Origin: Halomonas cupida | Lineage (GTDB): Bacteria; Pseudomonadota; Gammaproteobacteria; Pseudomonadales; Halomonadaceae | Length of the DNA: 64,000 bases | Direction: 5' to 3' | Assembly (NCBI RefSeq): GCF_900142755.1 | Contig: NZ_FRCA01000010.1 | Coordinates: 62,001-126,000, forward strand | Shown: positions 1 to 8,017 of the stretch, piece by piece | How positions within the stretch are numbered: the first letter of the stretch is position 1 | Layout of the letters: each line of letters begins with the position of its first letter | The notes under the pieces: generated by a model | Seen by the model: the letters and a program-made list of their open reading frames with translations, nothing else | What the model was told of the DNA's origin: nothing | The model's database searches: none | Translations under genes and position numbers: made by a program

Positions 1-504
1 GTCTTCAATAATGCCGGGATTCAGGGCAATGGCGGCCCGACTGTCGAGATGGAGGAGTCGAGCTTCGACGAGTTGATTGCCATCAACCTGAAAGGGCCCT
101 GGCTCATGACCCGGGCTGTGCTGCGTTCCATGCTTGATGGCGGACAAGGTGGCGCCATCGTCAACACTTCGTCCTTCCTGTCTACTGGAGCAACCGCCGG
201 CACATCTGCGTACTCGGCAAGCAAGGCCGGTCTGGACGCCATGATCCGGGCGATCGCGCTTGAGGTTGGAGACAAGGGCGTCCGCATCAATAACGTCAAT
301 CCTGGCGTCATCGATACCCCCATGCTTCGCGCCCACGGTGAGGAGATCATTCCACCGCTGGCGGCGCGCGCTGCCCTGGGGCGAATCGGCACCCCTCAGG
401 ACATTGCGGACGTTGCGGTGTGGCTCTGCACGGACGAGGCGAGATTCATTACTGGCCAATCGGTCCTGGTGGATGGCGGTTTCACGATACCCGGCCCGCG
501 TTAA
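1..504 (+). CDS. SDR family oxidoreductase, 5' end outside the window
   Basis: The reading frame is open from base 1, so the N-terminal Rossmann glycine motif lies upstream of the window. The visible part starts with the NNAG motif (codons 3-6), followed by the catalytic serine region (NTSSF), the YxxxK pair (AYSASKAG) and the PG-V-DTPM segment typical of classical short-chain dehydrogenases. It ends in a LVDGGF tail, as in FabG-like and 3-alpha/7-alpha-hydroxysteroid dehydrogenase-like enzymes. It should be an NAD(P)-dependent alcohol/ketone oxidoreductase; the substrate cannot be read from the sequence. An ATG at 49 is internal and not the start. The DNA directly after its stop is a gene graveyard, so this may be the last intact gene of a decaying block. 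Confidence 0.85.
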   Translation, partial: VFNNAGIQGNGGPTVEMEESSFDELIAINLKGPWLMTRAVLRSMLDGGQGGAIVNTSSFLSTGATAGTSAYSASKAGLDAMIRAIALEVGDKGVRINNVNPGVIDTPMLRAHGEEIIPPLAARAALGRIGTPQDIADVAVWLCTDEARFITGQSVLVDGGFTIPGPR

Positions 505-626
505 CGCCCGAAGGCCCGAGCAAGGTGGCCTGTGTGTCGGGCTCCTTCAGCAGATCGATAAAGGCGCGCAACGCTGCGGGTACGTGGCGGTTTCCGGGAT
601 AGTACAGCATCAAACTGGAGAAAGGC
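505..626 (-). pseudogene. Fossil of a LysR-type regulator C-terminus
   Basis: Read on the minus strand, this stretch encodes PFSSLMLYYPGNRHVPAALR followed by AFIDLLKEPD, a characteristic end of the LysR substrate-binding domain. Only about 40 codons remain and there is no helix-turn-helix part anywhere near. It abuts the SDR stop codon on one side and a second SDR fragment on the other, so both edges look like deletion or rearrangement junctions. LysR genes are often divergent from SDR genes, so this may be the regulator that once governed one of them. Confidence 0.7.
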
Positions 627-651
627 GGGCACCAGTCTTATCTGCGGGCGC

Positions 652-1126
652 AGGGGGGAGGACGGGTTCTGCAGGTTTCGAGCGAGGGGGGCAGATCGCC
701 TATCCAGGCTTCAGTCTCTATCACGCGACCAAGTGGGGCATAGAGGGGTTTGTCGAGGCGCTGGCCAAGGAATTGGTATCGTTCGCTATCCAGTTCACTC
801 TTGTTGAGCCGGGGCCGGCGCGCACCAACTTCGGGAGTAGTCTTGTGCAACCGGAACCCATAACAGTCTATGACGACACGCCCGCCCACCAGACACGTGA
901 CGCCGTGAACACCGGGAGTTGGGTCATCACCGGGGATCCCGAACGCATGGCCGATGCAATGACAGTGGTTGCCGACCAACCGGATCCGCCGCTGCGCCTG
1001 GTACTTGGCGGCTCGTCTTACCATGCGGTTCGAGACGCGCTTTCCTCTCGACTCGGTGAACTCGAGGCCCAGTGAGACATTGCCTTCTCCACCGACTATC
1101 CCGAAGAGGAACTGGTCGGACGATAG
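652..1126 (+). pseudogene. Decayed second SDR oxidoreductase (N-terminal half lost, frameshift, premature stop)
   Basis: From about 655 the DNA encodes GRVLQVSSEGG in one frame, then shifts at a run of six G (about 692) into the frame giving QIAYPGFSLYHATKWGIEGF. A seventh G would restore one frame. The YxxxK pair (YHATK) and the LVEPGPARTNF segment identify the SDR family, and the C-terminus resembles the SDR branch ending in ALxxRLxxLEAQ. The stop at 1073-1075 also looks premature, because the same frame continues with DIAFSTDYPEEELVGR to a TAG at 1124-1126. The first roughly 130 residues are absent. It is very unlikely to make a functional enzyme. Confidence 0.75.
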
Positions 1127-1191
1127 GGCGGCAGGAGGGCGTGCCATCTACCTGTTGCTCGGTATGTCGTACCTTCCGTCTGGAAGCATTG

Positions 1192-1217
1192 AAGGGGCGG
1201 CCAACCGACCGCCCCTT
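1192..1217. terminator. Putative rho-independent terminator
   Basis: A perfect 9-bp stem (AAGGGGCGG paired with CCGCCCCTT) encloses an 8-base loop and is followed by TTTCG. It lies between the SDR fossil and the 3' end of the convergent esterase gene, so it could serve either strand. Confidence 0.6.
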
Positions 1218-1314
1218 TCGTTGTGGTTGCCGTCGATGAGACTCCGGCATGACAGGCCCTGTGTGGGTGAGGCTTCGGCCTGGTTCCTGCTCCTTCACTT
1301 CTCGGTGAATGGCC

Positions 1315-2172
1315 TCAGGGCTGGAGTGGCGACTGCTGCCCTTGAGCATCGAGAGCTCGGCAGAAGCGTTGCCAGGCAAGGGCCATGGACGTGAGCTGTG
1401 TCCGCGCCTGTAGTGCGCTGTGCACCATGCCGGGCGCCATGTGCTCTCCTACTCGAGCCCCCTGGCTTCGCCATCGTGATGCCGCCCTGGCAATCATCGG
1501 TGACAGAGGGTCCTGTTCAACACTGAGTATTTCGATGCGTGACGCCGGTGGTTCCAGTTGGCTCTGGGCCGGCGCCTGATCGGCAATGAGTTGCCAGGCT
1601 GACATGACGTCAGCTCTGGAGAACAGTGGGGCATCCGCTCCCAGTAAATCGAGGTGAGGCACATCCACCACCGGATAGATCAGACCGAGCAGGATGTCCG
1701 AACCTGTCTTTCGATACCTGAAAGCCGTATCGATGGCGAGGCGGCCACCGGCACTGTCTCCGGCAAGCACTGCCGGGGCACATCGTGACACGACATCCAG
1801 ACAATCCTGCAGTGCCTGGGGGTAGTTGGCCTCGGGCATCAATCGGTAGTCCACGCTGATCACTTCCCGCCCTAGCTCCAGTGCCAGGCCTTCCGCCGCG
1901 GCGTGGTGACTGGCAGGTGAACCGAGTGTCCAGCCACCTCCATGCAGGTACACAATCGGCGCCAGATACCGGGAGGTCGGGGACTGATGACATATGAAGA
2001 AGCGCCTGACGGCAACTCCTGCCACGCGGTCATCACGCCAGCCAATCCGCTGATCCTCCTTGTGGAAACTCGCCGCCAACCGCTCATAGGCACGCAACGA
2101 CTGTTGTCGAGGCATCAGGTTGATTTCCTCCAATCCTGCGCCATAACGAGCAATGAATTCATCGATGGTCAT
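1315..2172 (-). CDS. Alpha/beta hydrolase, HSL-type (family IV) carboxylesterase
   Basis: The 285-residue protein carries the hormone-sensitive-lipase oxyanion motif HGGGW and the nucleophile motif GDSAGG. An Asp in EQDPL and a His in GMVHS are the expected other triad members. Length and motif order fit bacterial family IV esterases acting on short-chain esters. No signal peptide is visible, so it is likely cytoplasmic. The ATG at 2172 has a good ribosome-binding site (AGGAGCCCCGAG). It stands alone, divergent from the binding-protein gene. The natural substrate is unknown. Confidence 0.85.
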   Translation of the reverse strand: MTIDEFIARYGAGLEEINLMPRQQSLRAYERLAASFHKEDQRIGWRDDRVAGVAVRRFFICHQSPTSRYLAPIVYLHGGGWTLGSPASHHAAAEGLALELGREVISVDYRLMPEANYPQALQDCLDVVSRCAPAVLAGDSAGGRLAIDTAFRYRKTGSDILLGLIYPVVDVPHLDLLGADAPLFSRADVMSAWQLIADQAPAQSQLEPPASRIEILSVEQDPLSPMIARAASRWRSQGARVGEHMAPGMVHSALQARTQLTSMALAWQRFCRALDAQGQQSPLQP

Positions 2173-2424
2173 CTCGGGGCTCCTGTAGCACTAGAGCAAA
2201 CACGGATCCAAATACCCTCTATTGCGAATACGCGTAGTTCCCACATTGCTTTGCTGGCCTTCCGACATAGACTTGAGGCAGTTGACGGATTTCTACAGTG
2301 TTCTCACAAACCGGGATTCCACAAAGCCTGGTCTTTGCAGGTGAGGTGCGGGCGTTTGCCGAGTGCCACCTACCACTTGCAGTGCCCAACCAACTAACCA
2401 CAACAGTGACAGGAAATCAGACCC

Positions 2425-3324
2425 ATGAAACAGATGACTTTGGCTCTACTGGCATCACTGAGTCTTGCCGGCACAGTAGTACCAACAGCGGCGGCGCAGG
2501 AGAATGAGCTGGTCGTCGGTGGCAAGAACTTTACCGAACAGCAGCTGATTTCCAGCATTACCACCCAATATCTTGACCACCTGGGGTATGACGTGGATCG
2601 TCGCGCCGGGATGGGGTCTTCAGTGTTGCGCCAGGCGCAGGAGAATGGCCAGGTCGACCTGTATTGGGAATACACCGGCACGTCACTGATCGTCTACAAC
2701 GATGTCGAGGAGAAACTCGGCCCTGATGAGGCCTATGCGCGGGTCAAGGAACTGGACGCCGAGAAGGGGCTGGTATGGCTGGAGCCGTCCGGCGTCAACA
2801 ACACCTACGCGTTGGCGATGCGTGCCGAGGACGCTGAAGAGCGCGGTATCGCAACGATTTCGGATCTGGCCACCGTGGTCAATGACGGCGCGGAACTGGT
2901 CTTCGCCTCCAATGCGGAGTTCTACGCCCGTGACGATGGCCTGCGCCCCATGCAGGAAATCTATGGCTTCAGCTTCGGGCGTGCCAATATCAAGCGGATG
3001 GATACTGGTCTGACCTACTCGGCCCTGCGTGATGAACAGGTCGATGTGGCCATCGCCACGACCACGGATGGCCGTCTGTCGGCCTTCAATCTGACGGTGC
3101 TCGAGGACGACAAGGGGTTCTTCCCGCCCTATGCCATGACACCCGTCGTGAATCAGCAGGCGCTGGACGACAATCCCGACCTCGAAGCCCAGTTGAATGA
3201 GTTGTCTGCGCGCCTGGACGACGACAGCATGCGTCAGCTCAACGAGCGGGTGGATGTCGACCGCCAGACCGTGGAGGACGTTGCTGAAGACTTCCTCATC
3301 AACGAAGGTCTGATCGACGCCTGA
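2425..3324 (+). CDS. Glycine betaine/choline ABC transporter substrate-binding protein (OsmF/YehZ-OpuAC type), orphan
   Basis: The protein starts with an export signal of about 24 residues ending near TAAAQ. The mature part opens with LVVGGKNFTEQQLISSITTQ, the hallmark of the quaternary-amine binding proteins of the OpuAC/OsmF group. A DLYWEYTGTSL segment follows, also typical of the family. At 299 residues it is full length. Such proteins capture betaine or related osmolytes in the periplasm and deliver them to an ABC permease. No permease or ATPase gene adjoins it, so it must work with components encoded elsewhere. An AGGAAA ribosome-binding site precedes the ATG and a strong terminator follows. 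Confidence 0.85.
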   Translation: MKQMTLALLASLSLAGTVVPTAAAQENELVVGGKNFTEQQLISSITTQYLDHLGYDVDRRAGMGSSVLRQAQENGQVDLYWEYTGTSLIVYNDVEEKLGPDEAYARVKELDAEKGLVWLEPSGVNNTYALAMRAEDAEERGIATISDLATVVNDGAELVFASNAEFYARDDGLRPMQEIYGFSFGRANIKRMDTGLTYSALRDEQVDVAIATTTDGRLSAFNLTVLEDDKGFFPPYAMTPVVNQQALDDNPDLEAQLNELSARLDDDSMRQLNERVDVDRQTVEDVAEDFLINEGLIDA

Positions 3325-3415
3325 TGGGCCGGGGCTATCCGAGGCAATATCATCGGGTTTGCGGTGTCCAGTAACAGGCAGCCACTGCCTTGGTTCGAAT
3401 GCCATTCGCGAAATA

Positions 3416-3453
3416 TAAAAGCAGCGGTTGGTCATGGCCAACCGCCGCTTTTC
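3416..3453 (+). terminator. Rho-independent terminator after the binding-protein gene
   Basis: The 8-bp stem GCGGTTGG/CCAACCGC (3424-3431 and 3438-3445), extended by AAAGC/GCTTT pairing and followed by a T run, is a textbook intrinsic terminator. Confidence 0.8.
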
Positions 3454-3517
3454 CATATTCCAACCTCGAGGCTCACGGGAAGGAAGACGCCCGACAAGAT
3501 GATCTATCTCCGGGGTC

Positions 3518-3548
3518 TTGACCTAAACCTTGGTTCAGGTCTCATGCT
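3518..3548 (+). promoter_or_regulatory. MerR-family promoter with 19-bp spacer and internal dyad
   Basis: A -35 box TTGACC (3518-3523) and a -10 box CATGCT (3543-3548) are separated by 19 bp, the overlong spacing typical of MerR-family activated promoters. The dyad GACCTAAACC - TT - GGTTCAGGTC (3520-3541, one mismatch) fills the spacer. It lies 35 bp upstream of the flavin-reductase start. The cognate regulator is not adjacent; the dyad does not match the CadR/ZntR-like boxes near 34.9 and 38.3 kb. Confidence 0.75.
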
Positions 3549-3582
3549 GTCGCTGTCAACCGTTGGATCAACCGGAGGCGAT

Positions 3583-4128
3583 ATGCATAACCCCACCAAT
3601 CTCTGCCTTGTCTACGGCAGTGCCCGTGATGGCCGACTCTGCGATACGGTAGCTGACTGGGCCCATCGTCAACTCCTTCGATATGAACACCTGCGGGTCA
3701 GCGTCGTCGATCCTCTCGATGGCCGTACCAGCAGCGAACGCAATGCGACCCTGGCCGAGGCCGACGCCTTTCTGGTCATTACCCCGGAGTACAACCACTC
3801 TTTCCCGGCGCCGTTGAAGGCGATCATTGATGGGGCCAGACAGGAGTGGGAAGCCAAGCCGGTAGCATTCCTTTCCTATGGTGGCATATCCGGCGGGCTG
3901 CGTGCGGTAGAGCAGTTGCGAGGCGTATTTGCTGAACTGCATGCCGTCAGTGTGCGCGATCAGGTGAGTATTGCCTCCGCCTACAGGGCCTTTAACGAGG
4001 ACGGGAGCCTCCGGAACGAAGAGGAAGTACGCCAGGCGTTCGACCTGATGCTGGCCAGGCTTGGCTGGTGGGCTGATGCTCTGAGCGAAGCGCGTGCCAG
4101 ACGCCCTTTCAGGGAGGTGAGCCAATGA
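3583..4128 (+). CDS. NADPH-dependent FMN reductase family flavoprotein
   Basis: A 181-residue flavodoxin-fold protein. The phosphate-binding loop LVYGSARDGRLCD sits at the N-terminus, the ITPEYNHSFPAPLKAIIDGA segment is diagnostic of the NADPH-dependent FMN reductase/azoreductase/ArsH superfamily, and FLSYGGISGG forms the second flavin loop. It should reduce flavins, quinones or xenobiotics in the cytoplasm. I chose the ATG at 3583, preceded by CCGGAGG, because the upstream extension would run back through the MerR-type promoter. The gene overlaps the next one by 4 bp (ATGA), so the two form an operon. A MerR-type promoter fits induction by redox-active or electrophilic compounds, which is inference. 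Confidence 0.85.
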   Translation: MHNPTNLCLVYGSARDGRLCDTVADWAHRQLLRYEHLRVSVVDPLDGRTSSERNATLAEADAFLVITPEYNHSFPAPLKAIIDGARQEWEAKPVAFLSYGGISGGLRAVEQLRGVFAELHAVSVRDQVSIASAYRAFNEDGSLRNEEEVRQAFDLMLARLGWWADALSEARARRPFREVSQ

Positions 4129-4991
4129 CATCTCGTGAACGATTTGAAGCATGTGGTGAGTCAGGTGAGCGGGAAGAGGGGCTGGACCTGCAGGCATATC
4201 TGTCACGTCTGGAATATACAGGACCACTGACACCGACCGTCGAGCTGCTCGAGACGCTGGTGGCCAGACATATGGCCACAATACCGTTCGAGGCCATTGA
4301 TGTGATGCTGGGGCAGGGAGTCGCGCTGAACCCGGCGATCATGGATCGCAAGATGCTGGATGAAGGTCGCGGTGGCTATTGCTTCGAGCATGCCAGTCTG
4401 TTCGGGCGCACGTTGCGTCGGTTGGGCTATCGAGTCGAGCCGTTGCTGGCGCGGGTCTGGGTTCATCGTGATCCGAAGGATGGCGTCCCGGCGGCCAGCC
4501 ATGCGGCACTCAATGTGCAGGCGGGAGACCGTCTGTGGCTTGTCGATGTGGGATTCGGTGGCATGATGCCGAACGTGCCATTGGCATGGCGATTGGATGA
4601 GCCACAGCAAACCGTATTTGGCGATTTTCGCCTGGTCAGGAGTGATGACGGCTACATGGTGGAAACGGCACGGGATGACCTCTGGATGCCACTGTACGAG
4701 ATTCTCGATTTCCGCTGGAAGAGTGTCGATTTTGACGTGGCCAATCATTATGTCGCCGAACACCCTGACTCGCATTTTCGCCATGATCTGGTGGTCGCAC
4801 GCACCGAAGAAGAGACGCGCTATACCTTGAGCGGCAACCGTTTCAGGATCACGCGTCGTGGCAACGTCATCGAGGAGCGTCTGCTGGATGCTCATGAACT
4901 CGGTGATGTATTGGGCCGACATTTTGGCCTGTCATTACGTGCCGAGTGGCAACCCATGCTTGAGCGTGTGGCGGCAAAAGGGGACCGATGA
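4125..4991 (+). CDS. nat: Arylamine N-acetyltransferase
   Basis: The 288-residue protein has the full NAT catalytic triad: Cys86 in GRGGYCFEH, His126 in ASHAAL and Asp141 in VDVGFGG. These enzymes move acetyl from acetyl-CoA to arylamines, hydrazines or arylhydroxylamines in the cytoplasm. Translational coupling to the flavin reductase suggests joint handling of nitro/azo-aromatics, with reduction followed by N-acetylation; that is inference. The N-terminal 20 residues are longer than in many family members and may be dispensable. Confidence 0.9.
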   Translation: MTSRERFEACGESGEREEGLDLQAYLSRLEYTGPLTPTVELLETLVARHMATIPFEAIDVMLGQGVALNPAIMDRKMLDEGRGGYCFEHASLFGRTLRRLGYRVEPLLARVWVHRDPKDGVPAASHAALNVQAGDRLWLVDVGFGGMMPNVPLAWRLDEPQQTVFGDFRLVRSDDGYMVETARDDLWMPLYEILDFRWKSVDFDVANHYVAEHPDSHFRHDLVVARTEEETRYTLSGNRFRITRRGNVIEERLLDAHELGDVLGRHFGLSLRAEWQPMLERVAAKGDR

Positions 4992-5046
4992 ACCAGGCTC
5001 TCCATGCCCGCTCTGTCTGAACTTGCGGGACGCCACACTAGTGGGC

Positions 5047-5070
5047 GCCGCTCGACGGTAGCGGCATTTT
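5047..5070 (+). terminator. Putative intrinsic terminator after nat
   Basis: Stem GCCGCT/AGCGGC with a 7-base loop is followed by ATTTTC. A second, larger hairpin (5087-5130, GGCGGGT...ATCGCCCGCC) follows immediately. Confidence 0.55.
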
Positions 5071-5260
5071 CAGGGCATGATAGTAAGGCGGGTAACGATT
5101 GCTCTGATCCACGCAGAGCCATCGCCCGCCATCTTTCAGTGTTATCCAGTTCATGCGACGTCCGACGTCATGCCCCTGCATGGCGCCAGTTGGCCCATTG
5201 TTGTCACGATCACAGCAGACTCGATCGTCGCCAGCCAACCAGAGTACAAGAGGAGGCACC

Positions 5261-6088
5261 ATGGCGGATCTGCTGTGGTATCAGTACGCCTTGATCGGTT
5301 TGATCTTCTGCTGGAGCGGGTTCGTGCGCTCGAGCCTGGGCTTCGGCGGGGCGGTGCTGGCGCTGCCATTTCTGTTGCTGGTGCATAACGAGCCGCTGGT
5401 CTTCCTTCCGTTGATCGCGGTGCACCTGATGATCTTTTCCAGCTGGATTGCCTGGCAGGGCCATCGTCAGTTGAAGGCCGCCGGTGCAGGCGTCAGTGGT
5501 GGCGGCATGGTCAGCGGGCAGCTGTCGGACCACCCTCCGGCCGACAGCAATATCGATTGGCGCTATCTGGGCAAGGCGCTGTCGATCATGATCGTGCCCA
5601 AGCTGATCGGCGTGGTGGGGCTGCTTACCCTACCTGCACAACTGATGACGGCGGTGATCTTTACCATCGTGATCGTCTATGGCATCAGCTATGCCCTCAA
5701 TCGTCCCTTCAGGAGCAACAGTCGTGTTGTCGATGTGGTATTGCTGGCGCTGGGCGGCTATGTCAGCGGCACATCGCTGATCGGTGCCCCGCTGATCGTG
5801 GCGGTCTTCGCTTCTCACGTAGCGCGCCATCAATTGCGCGATACGTTGTTCGTGCTGTGGTTCATCCTGGTGGTGATCAAGATGGTGTCCTTCATCATCG
5901 CCGGAGTCGACCTGCAACTGATACACCACCTGTGGCTGCTGCCCTGTGCGTTGGTCGGCCATCTGCTCGGTGAAAAAGTGCACCAGTATCTGATCGACGG
6001 TCGCTCTGAAGTCTTCTTCCGTGTGCTTGGTGTCGTGCTGGTGCTGGTCAGCATCATGGGGCTGTTGATCATGCCCGATCTGACTTGA
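5261..6088 (+). CDS. TSUP (TauE/SafE) family membrane exporter
   Basis: The 275-residue protein is strongly hydrophobic, with about eight membrane segments and the two-halved arrangement of the TSUP family. The early motif GFVRSSLGFGGAVLALPFLL is the conserved N-terminal signature. TSUP proteins move sulfite, sulfonates or sulfoacetate across the inner membrane; which one cannot be told here. The ATG at 5261 follows AGAGGAGGCACC, a very good ribosome-binding site. Monocistronic by appearance. Confidence 0.8.
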   Translation: MADLLWYQYALIGLIFCWSGFVRSSLGFGGAVLALPFLLLVHNEPLVFLPLIAVHLMIFSSWIAWQGHRQLKAAGAGVSGGGMVSGQLSDHPPADSNIDWRYLGKALSIMIVPKLIGVVGLLTLPAQLMTAVIFTIVIVYGISYALNRPFRSNSRVVDVVLLALGGYVSGTSLIGAPLIVAVFASHVARHQLRDTLFVLWFILVVIKMVSFIIAGVDLQLIHHLWLLPCALVGHLLGEKVHQYLIDGRSEVFFRVLGVVLVLVSIMGLLIMPDLT

Positions 6089-6196
6089 CCATCTTCTGCA
6101 TCAAACGACGACTTGGCGGGGCGCAGGCGAATGGTGATCTGGTGTAGAATATGGCGCTCTGGAGCTCCGCTGGATGGAGTTCCTGCCGTAGCTCGC

Positions 6197-6259
6197 GGGA
6201 CGGTACAGGATATCGCCTGATGTGATGTCGCCAGGGTGATATCCGGAGCATACCGTCCC
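6197..6259 (+). promoter_or_regulatory. Nested stem-loop in the leader of the RmlD-like gene
   Basis: Outer arms GGGACGGTA (6197-6205) and TACCGTCCC (6251-6259) are perfect complements. Inside them GGATATC (6208-6214) pairs with GATATCC (6238-6244). The structure ends a few bases before the Shine-Dalgarno of the GTG start at 6278. A TAGAAT -10-like box lies upstream near 6146, so the element would be in the mRNA leader. Confidence 0.5.
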
Positions 6260-6277
6260 CAGAGACGAGGAGTCATC

Positions 6278-7168
6278 GTGAAGCTGCTGATTCTGGATGC
6301 CGGACATTGCCTGTCGCTGGCGCTGGCTCGCGCCTGCAGCCAACGCAGCGATACTGAACTGGTGACTGATCCCACTATCGGGGTCGAGCGCGACAGGCTT
6401 GAGTCATTGAAGCCTGATGCCCTGATCATTCCCCCTCTTTCGCGTCCCTTCAGTGTGACGCCAGCAGCGGTCATCGAGCATGCCGAGCTGGTAGAGGCCT
6501 GCATGGAGGCGTGTCAGGACGTCGGCATTCCGCTGGTCTGGTGTGTCTCCGATCAGCTCTATGAAGACGGCCATCCGACGCCCATCGATGAACATGTGAT
6601 ACCGGCGCCTCGCGATGATGGGCTGCGTCGACTGGTCAAGACAGGAGACCGCATCCGTGCCGAGTGCCCACAGCATCTGATTGTGCGTGTAGGTCCACTG
6701 TTTGCGCTCGAAGGTACCCATTCCTGGTTGGGGGAACTGCTCGATACCATGGTCATCGGCGAGAGCGTGCGGGCCGAATCGGACCTTACCCTGTGTCCGA
6801 CATCCGCCGACGCAGTGGCCATGGCGCTGATCGGCATGCTGCAACAGCAGGTATGCGGTGCCGATGCCTGGGGAAGTTACCACCTTGCCGGTGTCGAGCC
6901 GGTGAGCGCCTATACCTTCGTGTGCATGGTACGCACGCAACTGAACACCCGTCTGGAAGGACGTGGCGAAGAGGTCAGTCTGGGCGAGGTCAAGGCGCTG
7001 AGCCATCACCACGATCAGCCATTGCGCCGGGTACTCAACTGTCGTCGTGTGCTGGAGGTATTCGGGGTACACCAGAAACCATGGCGACTGGAGGTGGGGC
7101 GAATGCTGGATGGCTGGTGTGAGGCCAGGGATGCCGATGCAGCATCTGAGCAGGGGAGCTCAACATGA
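6278..7168 (+). CDS. RmlD-like NAD(P)-binding (sugar-nucleotide reductase superfamily) protein
   Basis: About 296 residues with an N-terminal beta-strand (MKLLILDAGH) in place of the usual GxxGxxG. The middle (LIVRVGPLFALEGTHSWLGELLDTM) and C-terminal parts resemble dTDP-4-dehydrorhamnose reductase-like proteins, and the segment GSYHLAGVEPVSAYTFVCMV matches the family's 'GxYHxxG' region. The degenerate nucleotide loop and absence of a clear YxxxK suggest it may not be an active rhamnose-pathway enzyme. I chose the GTG at 6278 because GACGAGGAG precedes it and homology begins there. It overlaps plsC by 4 bp, hinting at a role in envelope assembly. Confidence 0.6.
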   Translation: MKLLILDAGHCLSLALARACSQRSDTELVTDPTIGVERDRLESLKPDALIIPPLSRPFSVTPAAVIEHAELVEACMEACQDVGIPLVWCVSDQLYEDGHPTPIDEHVIPAPRDDGLRRLVKTGDRIRAECPQHLIVRVGPLFALEGTHSWLGELLDTMVIGESVRAESDLTLCPTSADAVAMALIGMLQQQVCGADAWGSYHLAGVEPVSAYTFVCMVRTQLNTRLEGRGEEVSLGEVKALSHHHDQPLRRVLNCRRVLEVFGVHQKPWRLEVGRMLDGWCEARDADAASEQGSST

Positions 7169-7926
7169 ACGTGGTACGCAGTATCGTCTTCTATATCGGC
7201 TACTTTGCCGCGATGCTGGTGTGTGGAGTGCTGTTTCTACCACCATCCCCCTTCGTCCCGTTGCGGTCACGCTATCTACTGCTCAACCTCTATAACCACT
7301 TCATCATGGCCTGGTTCCGAATTGCCTGTGGCGTACGTTATGAAATCAGCGGTCGTGAGAATCTCAGTGGTGAACCGGTGGTGATGCTTGCCAACCACCA
7401 GAGTGAGTGGGAGACGGTGTATCTGCAGCTGCTCAAGCCGCCGGTGTGTACAGTGCTGAAGAAGGAACTGTTGAGCATCCCGATCTTTGGCTGGGCCTTG
7501 CGCCTGCTGCATCCCATTGCTCTGGATCGCTCGAAGCCGGCTCGGGCCATGCGTCAGGTGCTGTCCCAGGGAACGGCGCGGCTCAAGGAGGGATTGACCG
7601 TACTGATCTTCCCGGAAGGTACTCGAGTTGAACCGGGCAAGCGCCGCCGTTACAACAAGAGTGGCACTGTGATTGCCTGCCGAGCGGGCGTGCCGGTGGT
7701 TCCTGTGGCTCATAACGCCGGGGAGTGCTGGCCGGGGCGCGATTGGGTCAAGCGGCCCGGTCGCATCAGCCTGGTGGTGGGAGAGCCCATCCCCACACTT
7801 GGTCGTACGCCGGAAGAGGTGCTGGTGGAAGTCGAGAGCTGGATTGAAGCTCGTCTGATGGAAATCTCCACAGTGCCACGTCCAGCACCGACACAGAGCG
7901 AAGCGCCTCAGACGCTACCTGAATAG
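7165..7926 (+). CDS. plsC: 1-acyl-sn-glycerol-3-phosphate acyltransferase
   Basis: The 253-residue protein has an N-terminal membrane segment. The acyltransferase motif I is NHQSEWE (HX4E rather than the commoner HX4D), and motif III is FPEGTRVEPGKRRRYNKSG. PlsC adds the second acyl chain to lysophosphatidate at the inner membrane, giving phosphatidate. The start overlaps the stop of the preceding gene (ATGA). The proline-rich C-terminal tail is not conserved in the family. Several plsC paralogues are common in this group, so it may be an auxiliary isoform. Confidence 0.85.
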   Translation: MNVVRSIVFYIGYFAAMLVCGVLFLPPSPFVPLRSRYLLLNLYNHFIMAWFRIACGVRYEISGRENLSGEPVVMLANHQSEWETVYLQLLKPPVCTVLKKELLSIPIFGWALRLLHPIALDRSKPARAMRQVLSQGTARLKEGLTVLIFPEGTRVEPGKRRRYNKSGTVIACRAGVPVVPVAHNAGECWPGRDWVKRPGRISLVVGEPIPTLGRTPEEVLVEVESWIEARLMEISTVPRPAPTQSEAPQTLPE

Positions 7927-7965
7927 GCTCGGATTTGAGTAGGTCCGGATCCGTGACGTATCGAT

Positions 7966-8001
7966 AACAACAAACGGCGCCCGAAGGCGCCGTTTGTTGT
8001 T
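7966..8001. terminator. Bidirectional terminator between plsC and fabB
   Basis: A perfect 16-bp inverted repeat (AACAACAAACGGCGCC and its complement) around a CGAA tetraloop, with A-rich and T-rich flanks, can end transcription from both convergent genes. Confidence 0.85.
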
Positions 8002-8017
8002 GCAGCAGTCTGACCAA

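Noticed and set aside
260-1075. Single 271-codon gene spanning the SDR stop and the second SDR fragment
   Set aside because: The frame joins out-of-frame translation of the first SDR, a LysR fossil on the opposite strand and a frameshifted SDR; it is an accidental fusion.
3364-3582. Longer start for the FMN reductase
   Set aside because: It would pass through the terminator and the MerR-type promoter; homology and the ribosome-binding site begin at 3583.
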